NCBI RefSeq assembly: GCF_000701425.1
Contig: NZ_JNIW01000013.1
Coordinates: 1 to 64,000 of the forward strand
Length of the DNA stretch: 64,000 nt
Reading direction: 5' to 3'
DNA from: Deinococcus frigens DSM 12807
Lineage (GTDB): Bacteria > Deinococcota > Deinococci > Deinococcales > Deinococcaceae
Shown here in pieces: positions 53,672-62,452 of this stretch (its first letter is position 1; each line of letters opens with the position of its first letter). The notes beneath the pieces were generated by a model, which was not told the origin of the DNA, did not search any database, and saw nothing but the letters and a program-made list of their open reading frames with translations. The position numbers were made by a program, and so were the translations under genes.

Positions 53672-54658
53672 ATGTCCTATCTGCTCAGAAAGCTGGGCAT
53701 CTTTGTGTTTACGCTGTGGGTGGCCGCCACCCTCAACTTCATCCTGCCGCGCCTGGTGCCGGGCGACCCCGTGAGCGTGATGCTCGCCAAGTATCAGGGC
53801 CGCCTGGACCCGTCTGCGGTGGACGCGCTGAAGATCGCCTACGGTCTGAATGACCTGGGCAGTCCGATCTCGCAGTATTTTACCTACCTGGGCAACCTGC
53901 TGCGCGGCGATTTCGGGCGCTCGATCAGTCTGTTTCCCACGCCGGTGATCGACGTGGTGCTGCGGGCGCTGCCATACACGCTGGGGCTGGTGGGGATTAC
54001 CACCATCATCTCGTTCGTGCTGGGCAGTGGACTGGGCCTGTACAGCGGCTGGCGGCGCGGGCGGGCCGGGGCCGACGCGGTGGTGCCGGCAGCGCTGTTC
54101 CTGAGTTCGATGCCGTACTTCTGGTTTGGGCTGCTGCTGCTCTACGTCCTCGCCTTTCAGCTCAAATGGTTTCCGCTGAGCGGCGCGCTGGACCCGTTTC
54201 CGGGCGACGCCTACAGCGCGGGGTGGTGGAGTTCGCTGGCACGGCACGCGGTGTTGCCGGTGCTGACCATTCTGGTCACGTCGGTGGGCGGCTGGCTGAT
54301 CACCATGCGCAACAACGTGATCAGCGTCGCCAGCGAGGATTACCTGGCGTTTGCCCGCGCCAAGGGCCTGAGTGAGGGGCGCATCGTCAACCGCTACGTA
54401 CTCAGGAATGCCCTGCTGCCCAGCTTCACGGCCTTCGGGATGTCGCTGGGCTTCGTGGTGGGCGGTTCGATCCTCACCGAGATCGTCTTCTCGTATCCGG
54501 GCCTGGGCTATTACCTGTACCAGTCGGTGACCAATCTGGATTACCCGCTGATGCAGGCGCTGTTTTTCTTTATCGCGCTGGCGGTGCTGCTGGCCAACTT
54601 GCTGGTGGACCTGATCAACGTCATTCTCGATCCGCGCATCCGGGAGGGCCGGGCATGA
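53672..54658 (+). CDS. ABC transporter permease, DppB/OppB family
   Basis: 328 aa, ATG 53672 with AGGAGG upstream. The opening YLLRKLGIFVFTLWVAATLNF and LVPGDPVSVMLAKYQGRLD is typical of the longer DppB members found in cello/chito-oligosaccharide transporters. The EAA loop is DYLAFARAKGLSEGRIVNRYV, and the end NVILDPRIREGRA. Its stop overlaps the ATG of the fused permease-ATPase gene. Confidence 0.92.
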   Translation: MSYLLRKLGIFVFTLWVAATLNFILPRLVPGDPVSVMLAKYQGRLDPSAVDALKIAYGLNDLGSPISQYFTYLGNLLRGDFGRSISLFPTPVIDVVLRALPYTLGLVGITTIISFVLGSGLGLYSGWRRGRAGADAVVPAALFLSSMPYFWFGLLLLYVLAFQLKWFPLSGALDPFPGDAYSAGWWSSLARHAVLPVLTILVTSVGGWLITMRNNVISVASEDYLAFARAKGLSEGRIVNRYVLRNALLPSFTAFGMSLGFVVGGSILTEIVFSYPGLGYYLYQSVTNLDYPLMQALFFFIALAVLLANLLVDLINVILDPRIREGRA

Positions 54659-56709
54659 CGGCGGTGATTCCGGCGGCCACCGTGCCGCGCCGCGCCTGGA
54701 AGAATACATCTCTGGGCCGCTTTTTCCGCAACCCGCGCAGTGTGGCGGGGGCGGGGCTGCTGTTGCTGTTCGTGCTGCTGGCGCTGCTGGCTCCGGTGCT
54801 GACGCCGTACAATCCCAACTCACTCCAGTTTGACGCCTTTATGGGCTTCTCGGCGCAGCATCCGTTGGGGACCACGGCCCTGGGTCAGGACATCTTCTCG
54901 CAGTTCGTGTACGGCGCGCGGCTGACGCTGCTGGTAGGCTCCGCAGCGGGACTCATCGCCACCTTCCTGAGCGTGACCTTCGGGCTGGCCGCCGCCTACT
55001 TCGGCGGGCGGGTGGACGAGGCGATCAACACGCTGATCAACGTCTTTTTAGTCTTGCCGGGGCTGCCGCTGATCATCGTGGCCGCCGCCTTTATCCGCGG
55101 CGGCGGGGTCTGGCCGGTGATTCTGGTCATCGGCCTGACCGGCTGGGCCTTTGGGGCGCGGGTGCTGCGCTCGCAGGCGCTGGCGCTGCGCGAGCGCGAC
55201 TTTATCGCGGCGGCGACGGTGGCGGGCGAGGGACCGATCCGCATCATCTTCGTGGAAATGTTGCCCAACATGGCGGGATTGATCGCCGCCAATTTCTTCG
55301 GCGCGGCCCTGTACGCCGTTCTTTCCGAGGCGGGCCTGTCGTTCATCGGCGTGGGCGACGTGTCGCTGGTGACCTGGGGAACCATGCTGTACTGGGCGCA
55401 GGCCAAGGGTGCACTCCTTCAAGGCGCGTGGTGGTGGGTGGCCCTGCCGGGCCTGAGCATCGCGCTGCTGGGCACATCGTTCGCGCTGCTGAATTTCGCG
55501 GTGGACGAGATCAGCAATCCCAAGCTGGGCGGAGGACGGCTGAAAATGCCGCGCCGCACTGTGTCTGCTGCTGGTCCCGCGCCCGTGGCCGGTGACGCCC
55601 TGCTCGCCATCAACGATCTGAACGTCGGCTACGTGACGCCCACCGGAACTGTGCGGGCCGTGCGCGACGTGACTTTAGAAGTTCAGCCGGGCGAGCTGCT
55701 GGGACTGGCCGGGGAGTCCGGCTGCGGCAAGAGCACGCTGGCCTTTGCCGCCACCCGGTTGCTCGATCCCCCCGGCGCGGTGCTGGGCGGCTCAGTGCGG
55801 CTGGCCGAACATGATCTGCTGGCCCTGTCGCCGGAAGAACTGCGGCAGGTGCGCTGGAAGGAATTCAGCATCGTGTTCCAGGCGTCCATGAGCGTGCTGA
55901 ATCCGGTCCTGAAAATCCGCGAGCAGGTCTACGACGCCATGCAGGCCCACGGCGTGACCGACAAGGCCAAACTGGACGCCCGCGCCCGCGAGCTGTTCGA
56001 TCTGGTGGGCATCCAGACCTCTTACCTGGACGCCTACCCGCACCAGCTCTCGGGCGGCATGAAACAGCGGGTGGTAATCGCCATCGCGCTGGCGCTGGAA
56101 CCCAAGCTGATCGTGATGGATGAGCCGACGACGGCGCTGGACGTGGTGGTGCAGCGACAGATCTTGCAGGAGATCAACGACGTGCGCCGCCGCCTGGGCA
56201 TCAGCATCATCTTCATCACGCACGACCTGTCGCTGCTGGTAGAGATGAGTGACCGCGTGGCGATCATGTACGCCGGGGAAGTGGTGGAGCAGGCCCCCGC
56301 ACATCAGCTCTACGCCCACCCGGCGCACCCCTATACCCAGCAACTGATGAACTCGTTTCCGCCGATGACCGGCCCCAGGACGCGCCGCAGCGGCATTCCC
56401 GGCAAGCCGCCGCCGTTGAGCGCCGAGATCGTCGGTTGCCCCTTTTTTGAGCGCTGCACTAAGCGGATGCCCGGCGTGTGCGACGTCAAGCCCCTCCAGA
56501 CCTTCCCGGTGGCCGAACACCAGACGGCGGCGTGCTTCCTGTACGATCCCACCGTCTCGCCCGCCCTCAAGGGAAATGCCATCCGGGAGAGTCAGATCAA
56601 CGCAGGCCAGAGCAATGCAGGCCAGATCAGCGCAGGCCAGATCAGCGCAGGCCAGATCAGCGCAGGGGAGGTGAGCCGTGAGCCAGCCCGTAACGCCAAG
56701 CTCAACTGA
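54655..56709 (+). CDS. fused ABC permease (DppC) - ATPase (DppD) protein
   Basis: 684 aa in one uninterrupted frame. Residues ~1-290 are a DppC permease: first helix near 35-55, HPLGTTALGQDIFSQFVYGARLT, EAA loop DFIAAATVAGEGPIRIIFVEM and end NFAVDEISNPKLGGG. After a short Ala/Pro linker the ATPase starts near 318: Walker A GESGCGKST (~353), LSGGMKQR (~465), Walker [13 protein letters not shown] (~487), H-loop THDLS and the cysteine-containing tail CPFFERCTKRMPGVC. The C-terminus is a run of QISAG repeats. The gene start overlaps the DppB stop (ATGA). Such fusions are uncommon but known in the family. Confidence 0.92.
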   Translation: MTAVIPAATVPRRAWKNTSLGRFFRNPRSVAGAGLLLLFVLLALLAPVLTPYNPNSLQFDAFMGFSAQHPLGTTALGQDIFSQFVYGARLTLLVGSAAGLIATFLSVTFGLAAAYFGGRVDEAINTLINVFLVLPGLPLIIVAAAFIRGGGVWPVILVIGLTGWAFGARVLRSQALALRERDFIAAATVAGEGPIRIIFVEMLPNMAGLIAANFFGAALYAVLSEAGLSFIGVGDVSLVTWGTMLYWAQAKGALLQGAWWWVALPGLSIALLGTSFALLNFAVDEISNPKLGGGRLKMPRRTVSAAGPAPVAGDALLAINDLNVGYVTPTGTVRAVRDVTLEVQPGELLGLAGESGCGKSTLAFAATRLLDPPGAVLGGSVRLAEHDLLALSPEELRQVRWKEFSIVFQASMSVLNPVLKIREQVYDAMQAHGVTDKAKLDARARELFDLVGIQTSYLDAYPHQLSGGMKQRVVIAIALALEPKLIVMDEPTTALDVVVQRQILQEINDVRRRLGISIIFITHDLSLLVEMSDRVAIMYAGEVVEQAPAHQLYAHPAHPYTQQLMNSFPPMTGPRTRRSGIPGKPPPLSAEIVGCPFFERCTKRMPGVCDVKPLQTFPVAEHQTAACFLYDPTVSPALKGNAIRESQINAGQSNAGQISAGQISAGQISAGEVSREPARNAKLN
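56593..56667. repeat. 15-bp tandem repeat at the end of the permease-ATPase gene
   Basis: Five 15-bp units start at 56593, 56608, 56623, 56638 and 56653; the third and fourth are identical (CAGATCAGCGCAGGC). They encode QINAG-QSNAG-QISAG-QISAG-QISAG. The last unit runs into CAGGGGAGGTGAG, which supplies the SD of the next gene (GTG 56678). Confidence 0.9.
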
Positions 56710-57727
56710 GGTCCAATCCCCGCCGTCCTCTGCGCCCAACACGCTGGAAATCGTGAACCTCCGCAAGGTGTTCGGCACGCGCGGCAAGGCCGGCGGGGTG
56801 GTGGCCGTCAACGACGTGTCCTTTGCCATCGCGCGCGGCGAGGTGCTGGGGCTGGTGGGCGAGTCGGGCAGCGGCAAGAGCACGATCGCCCGCCTGATCG
56901 CGCACCTGTACACGCCTACGGCGGGGGAGATTCGCCTGGGCGGGCAGCCGGTGCCGAACAGATTGGGCGGCGCGGCCCTGCGGAAGTTCCGCAAGCACGT
57001 TCAGATGATCTTTCAGGACCCGTATGCCAGCCTCAACCCATTGCATCCGGTGCGCTACACGCTGTCCAGGCCGCTAAAGATTCACGGGCTGGCGCGCGGC
57101 AACACCGACGCGCAGGTGGGTTCGCTGCTGGAGCGGGTGGGCCTGTCGCCCGCCGCTACCTATATCGCCAAACGCCCCTTCGAGCTGTCGGGCGGCCAGC
57201 GCCAGCGCGTCGGCATCGCCCGCGCCCTGGCCGCCAGCCCCGAGCTGATCCTGGCCGACGAGCCGACCTCGGCGCTGGACGTGAGCATCCGCCTGGACGT
57301 GATGAACCTGATGCTGGACCTCAAGGATCAGGAGGGGCTGAGCATGCTGTTCATCACGCACGATCTGGCCGGGGCGCGCTATATGTCGGACCGGGTCGCC
57401 GTGCTGTACGCCGGAACGCTGGTGGAAATCGGCCCCGCCGTGGAGGTCATCGATCGCCCGCAGCACCCGTATACCCAGCTCTTAAAAAGCGCCGCTCCAA
57501 AGCCCGACGCGGGACTGGTGCCGGAGGAAATCGAGGCCAGGGGCGAGGTGCCAGACCTGAAAACCCTGCCGCCCGGCTGCCCCTTCGAGCCGCGCTGCCC
57601 CCACGCCATGCCCGAATGCAAGGACGGCCTGCCGAAGATGTACGACGTGGGCGGTGGGCATACCGCGCGCTGCATCCTGCACGATCCGGCGATCCGGGCG
57701 CGGAAACAGGGGCTGGTGGGGGTTTGA
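56678..57727 (+). CDS. ABC transporter ATPase, DppF/OppF type
   Basis: 349 aa. GTG 56678 lies inside the end of the preceding gene (32-bp overlap), with GGGGAGG about 7 nt upstream. Walker [11 protein letters not shown]-loop FQDPYASLNP, signature LSGGQRQRVG, Walker B LILADEPTSALD, H-loop THDLAG, and cysteines PGCPFEPRCPHAMPECK. It would partner with the ATPase half of the fusion protein. Confidence 0.93.
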   Translation: MSQPVTPSSTEVQSPPSSAPNTLEIVNLRKVFGTRGKAGGVVAVNDVSFAIARGEVLGLVGESGSGKSTIARLIAHLYTPTAGEIRLGGQPVPNRLGGAALRKFRKHVQMIFQDPYASLNPLHPVRYTLSRPLKIHGLARGNTDAQVGSLLERVGLSPAATYIAKRPFELSGGQRQRVGIARALAASPELILADEPTSALDVSIRLDVMNLMLDLKDQEGLSMLFITHDLAGARYMSDRVAVLYAGTLVEIGPAVEVIDRPQHPYTQLLKSAAPKPDAGLVPEEIEARGEVPDLKTLPPGCPFEPRCPHAMPECKDGLPKMYDVGGGHTARCILHDPAIRARKQGLVGV

Positions 57728-57767
57728 GCCGCAACGAGTCCAGGTTCCCGAAAGAGAAACTGACCTG

Positions 57768-58487
57768 ATGCGTGTCGCCACGGTGGAACAGCTTCTGGAC
57801 GTGCTGGACGGTCGGTTCGAGGGTGGCTCGGACCTGACCAGGCGCGGGGCCGTCGATCCCTGGCAACAGATCTTTACCCGCACGGATCATCCACTCAATT
57901 CCAACCTGCCCGATGTCAATCTGCTGGACTGGCGCGCGGCGGGTCTGCTGTCCGGCGGCGAAGGTCTTACCGCGCTGGACATTGGCTGCGGGCTGGGGCG
58001 CAACACCCGCTGGCTGGCGGGACAGGGCTACCGCGCGACGGGAGTGGATCTTTCTGCATTTGCCGTGCGTCAGGCCAGGCAACGGATTGTCGAAGCCGAG
58101 GCAACGTTTCTGGAAGGCGATTTCCTGCGTGAAAGCATGCCCGGCAGCTCCTTCGATGCGGTCTACGATTCCGGCTGCTTTCACCATCTCCCGCCGCACC
58201 GCAGACTGTCATATCTGAATGCGCTGCTGGCCTGCCTGAAACCTGGCGGCCTGTTCGGCATCTGCACCTTCGCGGCGGGAAAGATGGGCAGCGAGGTGGA
58301 TGACCTGACGCTGTTCAGGCAGGGCAAACTCGAAGGGGGCCTGGGTTACAGCGCGGACGATCTGCGGGAAATTTTTGCTGATCTGGAACCGCTGGACAGC
58401 CGCCCGTTGCGCCCACTTCAGAGTGCCGATGAACCCGCGTTCACGGTGGATTTTCTTAGCGCCGCACTCTTTCGCCGCCCTCTGTAA
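57768..58487 (+). CDS. class I SAM-dependent methyltransferase
   Basis: 239 aa from ATG 57768. SAM-binding motif I is LTALDIGCGLGRNTRWLAGQ (~68-87), followed by GVDLSAFAVRQARQRI, EGDFLRESMPGSSFDAVYDS and CFHHLPPHRRLSYLNALLAC. The fold is Methyltransf_25/11-like. The N-terminal ~45 residues include DPWQQIFTRTDHPLNSNLPD, as in small-molecule methyltransferases of this group. It is inserted between the ABC genes and GH4 with 40-bp and 55-bp gaps. Its substrate and its role in an amino-sugar cluster are unknown. Confidence 0.85.
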   Translation: MRVATVEQLLDVLDGRFEGGSDLTRRGAVDPWQQIFTRTDHPLNSNLPDVNLLDWRAAGLLSGGEGLTALDIGCGLGRNTRWLAGQGYRATGVDLSAFAVRQARQRIVEAEATFLEGDFLRESMPGSSFDAVYDSGCFHHLPPHRRLSYLNALLACLKPGGLFGICTFAAGKMGSEVDDLTLFRQGKLEGGLGYSADDLREIFADLEPLDSRPLRPLQSADEPAFTVDFLSAALFRRPL

Positions 58488-58494
58488 AGGCCCC

Positions 58495-58533
58495 ACACTT
58501 CCCCAAGACACTTCTTCAAAACACTTCCCCAAG
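58495..58533. repeat. three 13-bp tandem repeats in front of the GH4 gene
   Basis: ACACTTCCCCAAG (58495), ACACTTCTTCAAA (58508) and ACACTTCCCCAAG (58521) are contiguous; the first and third are identical. The last unit runs into AAGGACGTTCAC, and the GH4 ATG is at 58543. They could be operator sites or slippage products. Confidence 0.75.
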
Positions 58534-58542
58534 GACGTTCAC

Positions 58543-59826
58543 ATGGCCCAGGTCAAACTCGCCTACATCGGCGGCGGCAGCACCCGCGCGCCCGGCACCG
58601 TCGCCTCGTTCATTCGCCAGGCCGCCAACTTCGCCGGTTCGGAAATCGTTTTACAGGACCTGGATGAGGAGCGGCTCGATCTGGTCTGCCGCCTGTCGCG
58701 CAAGATGGCGCAGGCGCAGGGCGCGGATATTAAAATCACCGCCACCACTGACAGAAAGGCTGCGCTGGACGGCTGCGACGGCGTGCTGTCCAGCTACCGC
58801 CCCGGCGGCTTCGAGGCGCGGTACACAGACGAGCACATTCCCCTGAGCCACGGCGTCATCGGGCAGGAGACGCAGGGCGCGGGCGGTTTTTTCATGGCGC
58901 TGCGGGCGGTGCATGTGGCGCGCGGGCTGGTGGACGACATGCAGGCGGTCTGTCCCGACGCCATCCTGTTTAACTACACCAATCCCGTGAACATCGTGGC
59001 GCAGGCGGTGGCGGACCACTCGCCCATTCGGGTGGTGTCGCTGTGCGAGGGGCCGATTGTGTTTCCCGGCGAACTCGCGGAGCTGGCCGGGCTGGACCCC
59101 GGCAAGGTGCGGGCCGTGATGCTGGGCCTCAACCACGCCTGCTGGAGCGTGGAGGCCGAGTACGGTGGCCAGCCGATGCTCCCGGTGCTGGCGCAGAAGC
59201 TGGCCGAGGGCATACCGGACGACTGGGCGCGGCGCTGGGTGGACCTGGCAGTGACGATGAACAGCCTGCCCGCCTCGTACATGAAGTACTACTATTTCGA
59301 GCGCGAGATGCTGGCCGAGCTGAGCGCCAGGCCCACCACCCGCGCGCAGGACATTCTGGCCGACGTGCCGAGCTACTGGCAGCACTACCGCGAGCAACTG
59401 GAGGCCAGAAATCCGACGCTGGAGCCGGAGCTGTCGCGCGGCGGCATCTTTGAGCTGGAGGTGGCGGTGAACGTGATGGACGCCGTGTTCAACGACAAAG
59501 GGGAGATCTGGCCGACGAACGTGGTGAACGGCGGCGCGATTGCCGATTTCGCGGACTCGCAGGTGGTGGAGGTGCCGTGCCTGGTGGACCGTCAGGGGGT
59601 GCGGCCCATCGCGGGCTACCGGGTGCCGTCGCCCGTGCGCGGGTTGCTCTCGGCGCTGGGCGAATACCAGCAACTGGCCGCCGACGCCGCCTGGGACGGC
59701 ACGCGCAGGCAGGCCATCCAGGCGCTGACCAGCAACCCGCTGGTGCGGACGCTGCCGCTGGCGCAGACGCTGTATGACGAGCTGGCCCGCGCCCACCGTG
59801 GTCATCTGCCGGAGCGGCTGTGGTGA
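58543..59826 (+). CDS. glycoside hydrolase family 4 (6-phospho-beta-glucosidase-like)
   Basis: 427 aa from ATG 58543 with AAGGA upstream. GH4 enzymes use NAD and Mn2+. NAD-binding motif KLAYIGGGSTRAP at the N-terminus, LSSYRPGGFEAR, the conserved NYTNPVNIVAQAV, metal-site Cys in VVSLCEGP and His in LGLNHACW, then YYYFEREML. Length and motifs are normal for the 6-phospho-beta-glucosidase branch. With GlcNAc-kinase-like and deaminase genes immediately downstream, a phosphorylated amino-sugar glycoside is a plausible substrate (inference). Its stop overlaps the next GTG. Confidence 0.88.
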   Translation: MAQVKLAYIGGGSTRAPGTVASFIRQAANFAGSEIVLQDLDEERLDLVCRLSRKMAQAQGADIKITATTDRKAALDGCDGVLSSYRPGGFEARYTDEHIPLSHGVIGQETQGAGGFFMALRAVHVARGLVDDMQAVCPDAILFNYTNPVNIVAQAVADHSPIRVVSLCEGPIVFPGELAELAGLDPGKVRAVMLGLNHACWSVEAEYGGQPMLPVLAQKLAEGIPDDWARRWVDLAVTMNSLPASYMKYYYFEREMLAELSARPTTRAQDILADVPSYWQHYREQLEARNPTLEPELSRGGIFELEVAVNVMDAVFNDKGEIWPTNVVNGGAIADFADSQVVEVPCLVDRQGVRPIAGYRVPSPVRGLLSALGEYQQLAADAAWDGTRRQAIQALTSNPLVRTLPLAQTLYDELARAHRGHLPERLW

Positions 59827-60515
59827 GCGAGGTCACGCTGGACATTCAACCGGACGCCGAACGGCTCGCGGCGGCGGCGGCTGACTACATCGCCACGCGG
59901 GTCAGGGCAAAACCCGACCTGAGCATCCTGGTGGCGACGGGCAACACGCCCATGCCCGCCTACGCGGAGCTGGCGCGGCGGGTGGCGGTGGGTGCGGTGG
60001 ATTTCAGCCGTGTGACCGCTGTGCAGCTCGACGAATACCTGGGCGTGTCCGGGAGCGATCCGCGCAGCCTGTGGGGCTGGATGGAGCGGTCGTTCGTGGA
60101 ACCGCTGGGCATCACGCGCGCGGTCCGGCTGGAAGACCCGGCGCAGTTTGAAGCTGAGATTGCCCGGCTCGGCGGCCTCGATCTGGCGATTCTGGGGCTG
60201 GGGCCGAACGGACACCTGGGCTTCAACGAACCACCAAGTCAGCCGGACGCGCCCACGCGCACGCTGGAGCTGACGCCCGCGAGTCTGGCGAGCAATGCGG
60301 CGTACTGGGGAGAACTGGCCGTGCCGACGGGGGCGATCACGGCGGGCATGGACGTCATCCTGGCTGCGCGCGCCTGCCTGCTGCTGGTCAGTGGGGCGCA
60401 CAAGCGGGCCATCCTGCGCGCCGCCCTGGAGGGGCCGCAAACGCCCGCCGTCCCCGCCTCCTTTCTGAGACGCACGGCGCTGACCGTCATTGCGGACGGG
60501 GCGGCCTGGACGTGA
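59823..60515 (+). CDS. nagB: glucosamine-6-phosphate deaminase (NagB-like)
   Basis: 230 aa from GTG 59823 in a GTGA overlap (GTG 59820 is the alternative). Motifs: SILVATGNTPMPAYAEL (phosphate loop), TAVQLDEYLGVSGSDPRSLW (catalytic Asp in LDEY) and LAILGLGPNGHLGFNEPPSQ (active-site His). GAITAGMDVILAA and LLVSGAHKRAILRAALEG complete the fold. It deaminates and isomerises GlcN-6-P to fructose-6-P. The 6-phosphogluconolactonase subfamily shares the fold, but GHLGFNEP argues for NagB. No NagA deacetylase gene is seen in the window. Confidence 0.85.
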   Translation: MSEVTLDIQPDAERLAAAAADYIATRVRAKPDLSILVATGNTPMPAYAELARRVAVGAVDFSRVTAVQLDEYLGVSGSDPRSLWGWMERSFVEPLGITRAVRLEDPAQFEAEIARLGGLDLAILGLGPNGHLGFNEPPSQPDAPTRTLELTPASLASNAAYWGELAVPTGAITAGMDVILAARACLLLVSGAHKRAILRAALEGPQTPAVPASFLRRTALTVIADGAAWT

Positions 60516-61492
60516 GCGGGCTGGTGCTGGGCATCGACGCGGGAAACACCAAGACCATCGCCCTTATCGCCGATATGGCGGGGCAGGTCCTGGGCTGGGG
60601 GCGCGCGGGGCGCAGCAACATCTACGTGCAACCGGCCCGCGCGCTGGCCGCCCTGGAAACAGCCGTCACGCGGGCCAGGCAAAGCGCGGGGCTGGAGGGC
60701 GCGCCATTCGGTGCCCTGACCCTCAGCGCCGCCGGGGCCGACTGGCCCGAGGACTTCACTGTGCTGGCAGCCACATTGAAGCGCTGGAACTGGGCCACGC
60801 GCGCAGAGGTGGTCAATGACGCGGTGGGGGCGCTCCGGGCGGGTTCCCTGGCGGGGACCGGCGTCACGGTGGTCTGCGGCACCAGCGCGGGCATCGCGGC
60901 GCGTTCGTCCGGCGGCGCGGTCTGGCACACCAGCTACTGGCAGGAGCCGGAAGGGGCCACACAACTGGCCGAACACGCCCTGCGCGCCGTGTACCGCGCC
61001 GAACTGGGCATCGACCCGCCCACGGCCCTGACCGCGCCGGTGCTGGCCTTTTTCGGCTGCCCGGATGTGACGGCGCTGCTGCATTCCTTCACCCGTCGGA
61101 GCCGCCGCTCGCCCCGGCATCTGGGCCGCCTCGCGCGGGTTCTCCTCGATCAGGCCGACGCAGGGGACCCTGCCAGCCTCCGCATCGTGCAAAAACACGG
61201 CGCGTCGCTGGGCGACTACGCGCTGGCCGCCGCCCGCAAAGTCGGTCTGGACGGCGACTATCTGCTGACCACATCCGGCGGGGTGATGCGCCACACGTCG
61301 TCCATCCTGCGCGACGCCCTGCTGGCGCGGGTGCGCGCGGAGCATTCGCAGGTCCGCTGGCAGGCCAGCCACCACGAACCCGTCTTTGGGGCGCTGCTGC
61401 TGGCGCTGGAGGGGGCGGGCGTGACCGTGGGCGAAACCGTGTTCCGGCGGCTGGAAGAGACCTGCCCGGACGAGGCGCTGTTCCTGACCTGA
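60512..61492 (+). CDS. N-acetylglucosamine kinase-like (BadF/BadG ATPase family)
   Basis: 326 aa, GTG start in a GTGA overlap. The actin-like ATPase fold is shown by GLVLGIDAGNTKTIALIADM (phosphate-1 loop), LTLSAAGADWPEDF, VVNDAVGALRAGS, GVTVVCGTSAGIAAR (phosphate-2) and a late LLTTSGGVMR. Eukaryotic and bacterial GlcNAc kinases belong to this family. It would phosphorylate GlcNAc or a GlcNAc-containing product released in the cytoplasm. Directly downstream of nagB. Confidence 0.82.
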   Translation: MSGLVLGIDAGNTKTIALIADMAGQVLGWGRAGRSNIYVQPARALAALETAVTRARQSAGLEGAPFGALTLSAAGADWPEDFTVLAATLKRWNWATRAEVVNDAVGALRAGSLAGTGVTVVCGTSAGIAARSSGGAVWHTSYWQEPEGATQLAEHALRAVYRAELGIDPPTALTAPVLAFFGCPDVTALLHSFTRRSRRSPRHLGRLARVLLDQADAGDPASLRIVQKHGASLGDYALAAARKVGLDGDYLLTTSGGVMRHTSSILRDALLARVRAEHSQVRWQASHHEPVFGALLLALEGAGVTVGETVFRRLEETCPDEALFLT

Positions 61493-61521
61493 ACTTCTCT
61501 CTCAAAACGACCAAGGAGCCT

Positions 61522-62379
61522 ATGCCCACCCCTGACCTGACGTCCAACGCGCTGAGCCTCAGCGCCCTGTACATCTACCCCATCAAATCGGCGGGCGGCG
61601 TCTCCCTCCAGCATTCCGGGATCGGGCCGCGTGGCCTGACGCATGACCGCCGCTGGATGGTCATCACTGCGGCGGGGAAACCCGTGACCCAGCGCGAGTT
61701 TTCCAGCATGCGGCTGATCGAGGTGGCGCTGGAAGACGGCGGACTGCGCGTCACCGCCCCTGACATGCCTGCCCTGTCCGTGCCGTGGCAGCCGCAGGGC
61801 AGCCGGCGCGCAGTGGACATGTGGGGCGATCCACTGAGCGGCGTAAGCGTTTCGGCACAGGCGACGGGCTGGATCAGCGCTTACCTGGGCGGCGACCTTG
61901 ATCTGGTCTACCTGCCCGACGACGCCCAGCGCTGGCAACCCAGCTTCAAGCCGTTCAACTCCCTCCTGAGCTTTGTGGACGGCAATCCCTTCCACCTGAT
62001 CAGCGAGGCGTCGCTGGCCGGGTTCAACCGGCATCTGACGCGCCCGGTGGGCCACGCCGAGTTCCGTCCGAATCTGGTGGTCAGCGGCGGCGCGGCGTAT
62101 GCCGAGGACTTCTGGCGGCGCGTCCGCATTGGCGCAGTGGACTACGAAGTCGTGGAAAGCTGCGCGCGGTGCGCCATCCTGAACGTGCTGCCCGACGGCA
62201 CGCGCGGGTCCGAGCCGTTGCGGACGCTGGCGCGGGTCCGGCGGCATGGGCAAGCCGCCGTCTTCGGGCAGCATCTGGTGCAGGACGCCCCGTTTGAGGA
62301 GCGCGCCGGACAGCTCCGGGTGGGCGACGCCGTGCAGGTGACCGGGGTGGCCGAGACGGTCAATCCGGTCTATACGTGA
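61522..62379 (+). CDS. MOSC-domain protein (YcbX/mARC-like)
   Basis: 285 aa, ATG 61522 with AAGGAG upstream. N-terminal beta-barrel MOSC_N: LSALYIYPIKSAGGVSLQHS and GLTHDRRWMVITAAGKPVTQ. The MOSC domain has the molybdenum-cofactor cysteine in VVESCARCAILNVLP, and FRPNLVVSGG. Such proteins bind molybdenum cofactor and reduce N-hydroxylated compounds. It has no obvious tie to amino-sugar use; it may simply share the transcript (30-bp gap). Confidence 0.9.
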   Translation: MPTPDLTSNALSLSALYIYPIKSAGGVSLQHSGIGPRGLTHDRRWMVITAAGKPVTQREFSSMRLIEVALEDGGLRVTAPDMPALSVPWQPQGSRRAVDMWGDPLSGVSVSAQATGWISAYLGGDLDLVYLPDDAQRWQPSFKPFNSLLSFVDGNPFHLISEASLAGFNRHLTRPVGHAEFRPNLVVSGGAAYAEDFWRRVRIGAVDYEVVESCARCAILNVLPDGTRGSEPLRTLARVRRHGQAAVFGQHLVQDAPFEERAGQLRVGDAVQVTGVAETVNPVYT

Positions 62380-62452
62380 AAAGTCTATACGTAAAAAGTA
62401 GGGGCGCGGCCAGCCGCCTCTCCCCGGGCCAGCCGGGTCAGGAGGAGTCTGT

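Noticed and set aside
55500..55610. Frameshift or missed stop joining permease and ATPase genes
   Set aside because: The frame is continuous, with a plausible Ala/Pro linker and no internal start with an SD for a separate ATPase; kept as a true fusion unless other strains differ.
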